Below, in pieces: positions 5,766 to 11,053 of a stretch of DNA of 11,053 nt (position 1 is its first letter; each line of letters opens with the position of its first letter). The stretch is from an uncultured Collinsella sp. GTDB taxonomy: Bacteria > Actinomycetota > Coriobacteriia > Coriobacteriales > Coriobacteriaceae. Under the pieces are notes generated by a model, which saw nothing but the letters and a program-made list of their open reading frames with translations, did not search any database and had not been told where the DNA came from. The DNA lies in NCBI GenBank assembly GCA_937896835.1, contig CALBOJ010000074.1:1-11053 (forward strand), in the 5' to 3' direction. The position numbers were made by a program, and so were the translations under genes.

Positions 5766-7187
5766 CTAGGCCTCCATCTCGGCGAGCTCCTCCTTGGAGA
5801 AGCCGGTGAAGTAAACCACGACGGCGGACACGATGCACGCGACAGCCATACCGACAACGGCACAGATGGTGTTCTCGAGACCACCCTGGAGGTAGCAAAG
5901 GAATACCAGGAAGTTCGTGGCCATGGCACCAATGTAGAGAGTAACGTGGAGCAGCGCGGAGACGAGGGCGCCAGCGGCACCACCGATAATCATGCCGATC
6001 ATGGTGCGACGGAAACGAAGCACGGTACCGAAGAGCGCAGGCTCGGTAACGCCACCGAGGAGTGCGGAGACGACGTAGCCGGCGCACAGGCCCTTCTCCT
6101 CCTTATTGCGGATGCGGAGGAAGGCACCGATGGCACAGCCCCAAACGGCGGTCATGGCACAGTTAGTAGCAACGAACAGGAAGGGGTCGTAACCAACCTG
6201 CATGATGTGGACCATGGCGATCATGAGGACCGGCATGTGCATGCCGGCAACGACGAACAGCTGCCAGAAGGCACCAAGGATCACCATGGCGAGGATGGTA
6301 AACACACCGCCGAAGTTCTGCAGGCCGAAGAGGACGGCAGCGACGCCCTGGCCGAGCAGGTCGCCGATAGGAGCGAGGCACAGGAACATGATGGGGACGA
6401 CGACGATCATGGTGAAGAAGGGGGTGAAGAGCGTGGACAGAACGTCGGGCACATGCTTCTTCATGAACTTTTCAACCACATAGAGCACAGGCACGGTGAG
6501 CATGATGGGCAGAACCGTCTGCGAATAGTTAGCAGCAGCGATCTGGATACCGTAAACGCTCATCATCGAGCCCTCGGCAGCGGCCGAGACAATGCTCGGG
6601 GCAACAAGGATGCCACCGCAGAGCAGGCCGAGCATCGGGTTGGTGCCGAGCTTCTTTGCGGCTGCATATCCCAGGTAGATTGGCAGGAAGTAAAAGCCGG
6701 CCTCGTACAACGTGGTATTAAAGAACGTGTACGTGGGATCGGTTTCAGACAGAAGACCGAATACCTGCGGACCGAGGACGACAGCAAAGGTACGGAACAG
6801 ACCAGCAGCCATAACCAGCGGGATAAGCTGGACCATCGTGCCGGAGAGGTAGTCGAGAGTCGCGTTGCCGATGCCCTTGAGCGTAAGCTTCTCCTTGGGA
6901 GCGTCGTCGAGGTTCTCGTCGACGGCGGCACCGCGTGTAACACCGGAGATGGCGACAAACTCTTCAAGAACCTTGGGCACATTCTGGCCGATGATGACCT
7001 GGAGCTGGCTGCCGGAGAACTGGCAACCCAAAACGCCCTTGATCTTCTTAATCTTCTCGACCTCGGCCTTGTTGTTGTCCTTGAGCGTAAGGCGCAGACG
7101 CGTCATGCAGTTGGTGGCGATCTTGACGTTCTCGGCGCCACCAACGAGCTCGAGGACCTCGGTGGCAATCTGCTTGTTGTCTGCCAT
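5766..7187 (-). CDS. PTS sugar permease, EIIBC, glucose/beta-glucoside/sucrose superfamily
   Basis: A 473-residue membrane permease that imports and phosphorylates a sugar. The EIIB domain spans about residues 1-85, with the phosphorylated cysteine C27 in NCMTRLR. The GVLGCQFSGSQLQVIIG stretch follows at 51-67. A linker of about 20 residues leads to the EIIC membrane domain from about 105. EIIC shows many hydrophobic spans, a conserved-looking histidine in AGMHMP (H317) and the substrate-site motif GVTEPALFG (379-387). There is no EIIA domain, so a separate EIIA (Crr-like) must supply phosphate. The start at 7187 is chosen over an ATG five codons upstream because GAGGAGG lies six to seven bases before it. 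The specificity could be a beta-glucoside, sucrose, MurNAc or trehalose type; the sequence does not decide. It is divergent from the esterase gene across an operator-rich spacer. Confidence 0.92.
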   Translation of the reverse strand: MADNKQIATEVLELVGGAENVKIATNCMTRLRLTLKDNNKAEVEKIKKIKGVLGCQFSGSQLQVIIGQNVPKVLEEFVAISGVTRGAAVDENLDDAPKEKLTLKGIGNATLDYLSGTMVQLIPLVMAAGLFRTFAVVLGPQVFGLLSETDPTYTFFNTTLYEAGFYFLPIYLGYAAAKKLGTNPMLGLLCGGILVAPSIVSAAAEGSMMSVYGIQIAAANYSQTVLPIMLTVPVLYVVEKFMKKHVPDVLSTLFTPFFTMIVVVPIMFLCLAPIGDLLGQGVAAVLFGLQNFGGVFTILAMVILGAFWQLFVVAGMHMPVLMIAMVHIMQVGYDPFLFVATNCAMTAVWGCAIGAFLRIRNKEEKGLCAGYVVSALLGGVTEPALFGTVLRFRRTMIGMIIGGAAGALVSALLHVTLYIGAMATNFLVFLCYLQGGLENTICAVVGMAVACIVSAVVVYFTGFSKEELAEMEA

Positions 7188-7209
7188 GGGACCCCTCCTC
7201 AATAATTAT

Positions 7210-7228
7210 GCGGCGTACCTAACGCCGC
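7210..7228 (-). promoter_or_regulatory. Hairpin in the PTS mRNA leader
   Basis: GCGGCGT (7210-7216) and ACGCCGC (7222-7228) form a perfect 7-bp stem with a 5-base loop, ending about 22 bases upstream of the PTS start codon. It does not resemble the BglG-type RAT sequence. It might influence translation or mRNA stability. Confidence 0.4.
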
Positions 7229-7249
7229 GACTTGCATGGACCCTTACCG

Positions 7250-7280
7250 CTATAACCCCTTACGGCGGCCCGGGCTTTAA
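7250..7280 (-). promoter_or_regulatory. Weak candidate promoter for the PTS gene
   Basis: TTATAG on the minus strand (complement of 7250-7255) could be a -10. The best upstream -35-like hexamer is TTAAAG (7275-7280) with a 19-bp spacer, which is poor. The 21-bp palindrome at 7286-7306 lies just upstream, as expected for a regulated promoter. Confidence 0.25.
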
Positions 7281-7285
7281 CGTTG

Positions 7286-7306
7286 CAGTAAACAATTTGT
7301 TTACTG
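7286..7306. promoter_or_regulatory. 21-bp perfect palindrome, probable operator
   Basis: CAGTAAACAA-T-TTGTTTACTG is a perfect 10-1-10 palindrome about 100 bp upstream of the PTS start. Its GTAAAC/GTTTAC halves recur through the spacer (7310-7315, 7324-7329 and further right). A site of this kind would suit a dimeric sugar-responsive repressor or activator, for example of the LacI type. The regulator itself is not in the window. Confidence 0.6.
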
Positions 7307-7424
7307 AACGTTTACGGGCTTTAGTTTACACGGAGTGCCTGATTTGTGGCAATTTTGCCGTCTGAAGTCCGGTGAACGGTAGGAAATGGGGGGTAAGCGT
7401 ATTTAGACGGTAGAAGATGTCTAT

Positions 7425-7453
7425 TTGACCAGATATTGATATATGGCTATTTA
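7425..7453 (+). promoter_or_regulatory. Candidate promoter for the esterase gene
   Basis: TTGACC (7425-7430) and TATTTA (7448-7453) are 17 bp apart in an unusually AT-rich stretch. The transcript would carry a leader of about 210 nt to the ATG at 7670. That leader would include the palindromes at 7523-7540 and 7607-7622, placing them downstream of the promoter, where a bound repressor could block transcription. Confidence 0.45.
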
Positions 7454-7522
7454 CGTGGGCTTTTATTTTGATAAACACCTTTGTAACGAGCTAGCTCATC
7501 AACAAAAGTCCTGCTAGTTAAT

Positions 7523-7540
7523 AGTAAACGTCTGTTTAGT
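7523..7540. promoter_or_regulatory. Operator-like inverted repeat
   Basis: AGTAAAC-GTCT-GTTTAGT is a near-perfect inverted repeat with one mismatch between 7-bp arms and a 4-bp spacer. Its half-sites match those in the 7286-7306 palindrome. Confidence 0.45.
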
Positions 7541-7606
7541 AGTTCATTGCGTGTTCAGTTTTACCGTTTACCGAGTTCAACTGCTCATTCTACAGTTCTG
7601 CATTAA

Positions 7607-7622
7607 ACTAAACATGTTTAGT
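7607..7622. promoter_or_regulatory. 16-bp perfect palindrome, probable operator
   Basis: ACTAAACATGTTTAGT is a perfect palindrome ending 47 bp before the esterase start codon. Another GTTTAG half-site follows at 7639-7644. It uses the same GTTTA core as the other sites in this spacer. Confidence 0.5.
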
Positions 7623-7669
7623 CTGTATTGCCGCCCTTGTTTAGTACTTGCGGCACAAAGGAGTAGCTC

Positions 7670-9007
7670 ATGGAACTCAAATCGTGTACCTACGCAACCG
7701 TCACCACGCTGGGCGATTTTGGCCCCTGGATCAACAAAGTGGTGCTCGACCTGCCGTGTGTTGTGCGCGCCAACGACGTGAACGAGCACACGTTCAATAT
7801 CTACTGTGCCCGCCACGAGCGCGCCGGCGAGGTTCTGATGCGCAAGGAGCACGGGGCCGATCACGCAGCGCCCTCCGTAGGCTACGTGCCGGTGCTCGCC
7901 GCCTACCCCTGTGATGAGAACGGTCAGCGCCTGCCCAAGGGCACACACGTAGCGCTCGAGACGCCCGAGGTGCGTCTCACCAAAGAGATCGAGGGTGGCG
8001 TGCTGGGTTCGCGCTATATAGAGAACCGCCTGCGCGTGACGCAGCTTGTGGCGCTCCCGGGCGAAGACGGCGACGACCCCACCGCGGGCCTCGTCTTCGA
8101 TCGCAGCCGCGGCGACATCTGTCCCGCGCTCAAGGGCTGGCATAACGCCGTGCAGCAGACGCCCGTCGACGGCATCGCGCTCGAGTACGGCTATTTTGAG
8201 CCGAGCTTTGAGCCCGCTGACTCCGCGCTCTTCAACCCGTTTGCTCCCAAGGACACGCCCGCCGTCGAAAAGGCGCCGCTGATCGTGTACCTGCACGGCG
8301 CCGGCGAGGGCAAGGGCGCCACGCAGGGCGAAGGCGCCACGCGTGCCTACACCGGCAACCGCGTGACAGCGCTCTCGCAAAAACAAATCCAGCGCTACTT
8401 TGGCGGCTTTGCCTGGGTTCTTGTGCCGCAGTCGCCCACGTTTTGGATGGACAACGGCGTCGAGCAGCTTGGCCGCTCCAACCAGAGCATCTACTCCCCC
8501 GTGCTCAAGGCGCTCATCGACGAGTTTGTCGCCGAGCATGCCGACCGCATCGATACCGACCGCATCGTGGTCGCCGGTCTTTCCAACGGCGGCTTTATGA
8601 CCCTGCGCCTGTGCGCCGACTACCCCGATTTCTTCGCCGCAGGCCTTCCCTGCTGCGCGCCGTGGTACAACGCCACGGACGAGGACGTGGTCGCGCTTGC
8701 CAAGACGCCGCTGTGGTTTACGCACTCCAAGGGCGACGAACTCGTGTGTCCGCAGCAGACGGTGCTGCCGTTGTTCGCGCGCTTGCGCGGGGCGGGCGCC
8801 AACGTGCACCTCACCTACTTTAGCCATGTCGAGGACCTGACCGGCGTGTATCGCGAAGCCGATGGCTCGGCCAAGAAGACGTTCAACCACGGCGTGTGGA
8901 TCCACCAATTCAACGACCTGTGTTATCAAGACTTCGACGGGGGCAACGTACTCATCGACGGCGAGCCGGTGGGCTGCTGGGAGTGGTCGGCCAGGGTTTC
9001 GAGGTAA
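7670..9007 (+). CDS. Alpha/beta-hydrolase serine esterase (PHB-depolymerase/CE1-like)
   Basis: A 445-residue protein with an N-terminal beta-rich region (about 1-195) and a C-terminal alpha/beta-hydrolase domain (about 200-430). The oxyanion-hole segment VYLHGAGEG is at 206-214 and the nucleophile elbow GLSNGG at 303-308, making S305 the nucleophile. D356 in HSKGDELV and H407 in FNHGVW are the likely Asp and His of the triad. The order and spacing match carbohydrate or polyester esterases and feruloyl-esterase-like CE1 proteins, although a peptidase role in the prolyl-oligopeptidase clan is not excluded. No signal peptide is present, so the protein is probably cytoplasmic. AAAGGAG precedes the ATG by about seven bases. 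It is divergent from the PTS gene across shared operator-like sites, so it probably removes acyl groups from an imported sugar conjugate. That role is inferred from context only. Confidence 0.8.
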   Translation: MELKSCTYATVTTLGDFGPWINKVVLDLPCVVRANDVNEHTFNIYCARHERAGEVLMRKEHGADHAAPSVGYVPVLAAYPCDENGQRLPKGTHVALETPEVRLTKEIEGGVLGSRYIENRLRVTQLVALPGEDGDDPTAGLVFDRSRGDICPALKGWHNAVQQTPVDGIALEYGYFEPSFEPADSALFNPFAPKDTPAVEKAPLIVYLHGAGEGKGATQGEGATRAYTGNRVTALSQKQIQRYFGGFAWVLVPQSPTFWMDNGVEQLGRSNQSIYSPVLKALIDEFVAEHADRIDTDRIVVAGLSNGGFMTLRLCADYPDFFAAGLPCCAPWYNATDEDVVALAKTPLWFTHSKGDELVCPQQTVLPLFARLRGAGANVHLTYFSHVEDLTGVYREADGSAKKTFNHGVWIHQFNDLCYQDFDGGNVLIDGEPVGCWEWSARVSR

Positions 9008-9017
9008 CCATCCCATC

Positions 9018-9144
9018 GGGGGCTCTGACCTTTAGTTTTGTAAACGTCCTCGCGCATGAGCCCCGCTTATCCTGCTCCTTCGGAGCATCGGATAAGCGGG
9101 GCTCGCGCTGCGGAATGTTTACAAAACTAAAGGTCAGAGCCCCC
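9018..9144. repeat. 127-bp giant hairpin between the esterase and DUF1593 genes
   Basis: A perfect 28-bp inverted repeat pairs 9018-9045 with 9117-9144 (outer end GGGGGCTCTGACC). Inside it, GAGCCCCGCTTATCC (9058-9072) pairs perfectly with 9090-9104, and a 6-bp stem TGCTCC/GGAGCA (9073-9087) caps it. Only 12-base internal loops on each side separate the two long stems. It starts 11 bases after the esterase stop. No T-run follows on either strand and no target duplication is obvious. The outer arms contain GTAAAC and GTTTAC, like the operator half-sites further left. Confidence 0.85.
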
Positions 9145-9274
9145 CTAAGTTAACGTTGTTCGAAACGCTGGTCGGCCGCTTCCGGCGGGCCGCCGGGTCG
9201 CGGGCGATGGGGGCGTGGGTCCCGTCTTGCCTTGCGCGTAACTGGCTGAAATTATTTTGGTTGGAGCTTTGCTT

Positions 9275-10786
9275 ATGTCTCAAAATTTGACTCGGGTGAT
9301 TGTTACTACCGATATGGAAGTCGATGATATGAACTCACTTGTTCATTTGGCTCTGTATCTTAATTTGCTTGATGTGCAGGCTGTGGTGTATACGGCTTCG
9401 CAGTATCACTTTCTTGGGGATGGAGTTCATACGCTCGGCGAGGTGAATTCGCATTGGCGGACCAAGGGTGTGCGCTCCTATACCTGGGATGTTGTGCCTC
9501 ATGAGCCCGATCCGCTGGCCGGCGAACTTCGCGAGTATCGGCCTTTTCCCGAGCATTGGATCGAAAGTCTTTGGAGCAACGAATACGCCCGGGCTTGGCC
9601 GCAGCTGCAGGCCAATGCCGTTGCCGCCGGCGAGCCGTCCTTCCCCACGCCCGCACAGATGATTGAGCGTACGTTTGTGGGAAATGTTGCTTTTGAGGGT
9701 GATGTGACTGAGGAGACGCCCGGTTCGCGCGTCATCGCCGATGCCATCATGAACGACGACCCCCGCACGCTGTGGCTGCTCAGCTGGGGTGGTATGAATA
9801 CTATCGTTCGTGCCCTCATGAGTATTGCCGAGCGTTATCGCGCCACACCCGAGTGGCCCACTGTGCAGCAGCGGGTCTATCAGAAGGTGCGCGTGATGGG
9901 CGTTGCCGATGGCGTGGGACAGGACAACTCGTGGCTCGACCATGGGCGCGAGCTCTTTCCCGAGCTCGTCTTTTGGCGTGTGCCCTATATGTATGGCGGC
10001 TATGTCGACGCCAAGACGGCTCAGCCCGATACGCTGCCGCTGTTTAAGGCTCCTTGGCCTGAGCAGAATCTCACGCAGGACAACGGCCCCCTCATGGCGC
10101 GCTACATGCTCTATGGCGATGGCAAGGTCTACGAAAACGAGCCTGAGCGCTTTCAGTTTGGCAAGCATGCCCGTCTGGATTGGGGCCTGGAAGGCATGCC
10201 CGCGGTGCAGTTTGAGCGCGGCGACTTTATGGCCGAGGGTGACAGCATGACCTATATTCCGCTGCTGCCGTTTGGCCTGCGCGGTATCGACGACCGCGGC
10301 TTCGACACACTGCTCGGCCGCATGTTTCTTGATGGGCATCCCGATGCGAACGCGCCCGCCGGTCTTGCCGCCCTCGGCACGCCTGCAGACGACAATCTCA
10401 ATCCCTATCTGCGTGCCTATCAGGAAGACTTTGCCGCCCGCGCGCAATGGTGCGCCCATGATCCGGCCATCTGCTCGCATCCGGCACATGTTGTCGAGGT
10501 CACGGCCGACCGCAGCGCCGCAGCCGGCGAGCGCATCGACCTTGCGGCGACCATCGTCGACCCCGACGACCGCGGCTTCGACGCACATTGGGATATCGCC
10601 GTGGACCCGTCGAGCTATGCAGGCGTCCAGGATCTGTCGATGTGGCAAGAATGCACGGTAGACACCGCTTTCATCGTGCCCGCCGACGCACGACCCGGCG
10701 ACCGCTTTGTGCTCACCCTCACCGTGCTGACGCACGCCGAGCGCCCCTGCACCCGCTACGCCCAGGTCGCCGTGACTGTGGCGTAG
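9275..10786 (+). CDS. DUF1593 family protein, nucleoside-hydrolase-like fold with C-terminal Ig-like domain
   Basis: A 503-residue protein of the DUF1593 (Sde_0182-like) type. The N-terminal TTDMEVDDMNS (residues 11-21) matches the Asp-rich, Ca2+-binding start of nucleoside-hydrolase folds. WLLSWGGMNT, about residues 168-177, lies where such proteins have a conserved glycine-rich strand. The last 80 or so residues look like a beta-sandwich (Sde182_C-like). The family is found near plant-polysaccharide enzymes and was named cellulose-binding, but its reaction is not established; hydrolysis of an N- or O-ribosyl-type bond is a guess from the fold. The ATG at 9275 has GGAG eight bases upstream and is chosen over an in-frame TTG at 9257 that lies before that site. 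No signal peptide is seen. The first 150 bases and a patch near 9660-9720 favour T-ending codons, unlike the GC-rich rest of the gene. Confidence 0.8.
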   Translation: MSQNLTRVIVTTDMEVDDMNSLVHLALYLNLLDVQAVVYTASQYHFLGDGVHTLGEVNSHWRTKGVRSYTWDVVPHEPDPLAGELREYRPFPEHWIESLWSNEYARAWPQLQANAVAAGEPSFPTPAQMIERTFVGNVAFEGDVTEETPGSRVIADAIMNDDPRTLWLLSWGGMNTIVRALMSIAERYRATPEWPTVQQRVYQKVRVMGVADGVGQDNSWLDHGRELFPELVFWRVPYMYGGYVDAKTAQPDTLPLFKAPWPEQNLTQDNGPLMARYMLYGDGKVYENEPERFQFGKHARLDWGLEGMPAVQFERGDFMAEGDSMTYIPLLPFGLRGIDDRGFDTLLGRMFLDGHPDANAPAGLAALGTPADDNLNPYLRAYQEDFAARAQWCAHDPAICSHPAHVVEVTADRSAAAGERIDLAATIVDPDDRGFDAHWDIAVDPSSYAGVQDLSMWQECTVDTAFIVPADARPGDRFVLTLTVLTHAERPCTRYAQVAVTVA

Positions 10787-10862
10787 CAAGGACAGCGCCA
10801 ATATTCAACAAAGAGCGTCCCCAGGTACCAAACGAGCGAGGATTTTTGGACACCCAAATGAC

Positions 10863-10926
10863 GAGAGTGGATAATCTCCCACTTTGAGCCTGCACACAGG
10901 CCAAAAACGGGAGATTATCCACTCTC
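10863..10926. repeat. 18-bp inverted repeat hairpin
   Basis: GAGAGTGGATAATCTCCC (10863-10880) pairs perfectly with 10909-10926. The 28-base loop holds a further stem, GCCTG (10888-10892) with CAGGC (10897-10901). It lies about 75 bases after the DUF1593 stop and is followed directly by the 29-bp repeat pair. It could end the transcript structurally, although no T-run follows. Confidence 0.75.
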
Positions 10927-10934
10927 ATTCTGCG

Positions 10935-10995
10935 GGTACTCATTGGGGACGTACTTAAATGAGTACCCACTCATTTAAGTACGTCCCCAATGAGT
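10935..10995. repeat. Head-to-head pair of the dispersed 27/29-bp repeat
   Basis: Two copies of the unit also seen at 4095-4123 lie in opposite orientation, 10938-10964 and 10969-10995, with only ACCC between them. They form a perfect 27-bp hairpin. Each arm also has self-complementary ends (ACTCAT...ATGAGT), so alternative folds are possible. Confidence 0.85.
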
Positions 10996-11009
10996 AGGAA
11001 AAATGGGCC

Positions 11010-11053
11010 ATGTGTCCCAGTTGTGGAGACTCGTTGAGCCGTCTGGGTATCGT
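11010..11053 (+). CDS. Possible start of a zinc-ribbon protein, cut by the window edge
   Basis: From ATG 11010 the frame reads MCPSCGDSLSRLGI and stays open to the end of the window. The CxxC at codons 2-5 resembles the first knuckle of a zinc ribbon, as found in some transposases and small regulatory proteins. An AGGA lies at 10996-10999, rather far from the ATG. Fourteen codons are too few to name a family, and a frame from ATG 11002 is also open. This is a weak call. Confidence 0.25.
   Translation, partial: MCPSCGDSLSRLGI

Noticed and set aside
5946..7205. 419-codon plus-strand ORF opposite the PTS gene
   Set aside because: Its composition (Asp, Glu, Gly, His) is typical of a reverse-complement shadow of a membrane protein.
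7577..9016. 479-codon minus-strand ORF opposite the esterase
   Set aside because: It is antisense to a protein with an intact catalytic triad and has no recognisable domain.
9018..9144. Giant hairpin as a classical insertion sequence or MITE with target duplication
   Set aside because: No matching short direct repeats flank it and there is no transposase inside, so the class is left open.
9227..9255. Promoter TTGCCT-17-AATTAT just before the DUF1593 gene
   Set aside because: Both boxes are weak, and the start point would fall at or next to the ribosome site. It was not listed.
9257..9274. TTG start six codons upstream for the DUF1593 protein
   Set aside because: It lies before the GGAG ribosome site, which serves the ATG at 9275.
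9335..10801. 488-codon minus-strand ORF opposite the DUF1593 gene
   Set aside because: It is a shadow; the plus frame has the Asp-rich nucleoside-hydrolase-like motif and a ribosome site.
4095..10995. CRISPR array from the repeated 29-bp unit
   Set aside because: The copies are kilobases apart or inverted, with no regular spacers or cas genes.

Overview
The window looks like chromosomal DNA of a high-GC, Gram-positive gut actinobacterium. The best guess is Collinsella or a near relative in the Coriobacteriia. That rests on codon use, strong AGGAGG-type ribosome binding sites, the gene set, and intergenic spaces packed with long hairpins. It is an impression from the sequence, not a database result.

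Layout. (1) Bases 1-149 hold a large nested inverted repeat and a perfect 12-bp hairpin at the end of pyrE. (2) pyrE (149-832, minus) encodes orotate phosphoribosyltransferase. (3) The 435-bp gap 833-1267 carries a good plus-strand promoter and a long mgtA leader. The leader has a 23-codon small ORF with a near-perfect Shine-Dalgarno, a 14-bp repeat-type hairpin, and a weak stem followed by six T. (4) mgtA (1268-4036, plus) encodes a Mg2+-importing P-type ATPase. (5) The convergent gap 4037-4225 is almost all hairpin or repeat, including one copy of a dispersed 29-bp repeat. (6) 4226-10786 is a candidate carbohydrate-use locus. On the minus strand are a PTS EIIBC sugar permease (5766-7187) and, downstream, a cytoplasmic DUF4038/GH140-like glycoside hydrolase (4226-5539). 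Divergent on the plus strand are a serine esterase (7670-9007) and a DUF1593 nucleoside-hydrolase-like protein (9275-10786). (7) The right edge carries two more repeat families and the first codons of an ORF with a CxxC zinc-ribbon-like start.

How the genes may work together. The 482-bp divergent spacer between the PTS gene and the esterase gene contains ten GTTTA(C/G)-type half-sites, several forming perfect palindromes. This suggests one regulator controls both arms. None of the three enzymes shows a signal peptide, so they would act on a sugar conjugate already imported and probably phosphorylated by the PTS. Deacylation, glycosidic cleavage and possibly N- or O-glycosyl hydrolysis would then follow. 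The substrate cannot be read from the sequence; apiose-like conjugates are only a hint from the GH140 relationship. No regulator gene and no EIIA domain are in the window.

The two items most worth follow-up are the mgtA leader with its small ORF, and the operator-linked PTS/hydrolase/esterase/DUF1593 locus. The dense hairpin repeats (bases 1-117, 1150-1185, 4095-4182, 9018-9144, 10863-10995) are a third theme.
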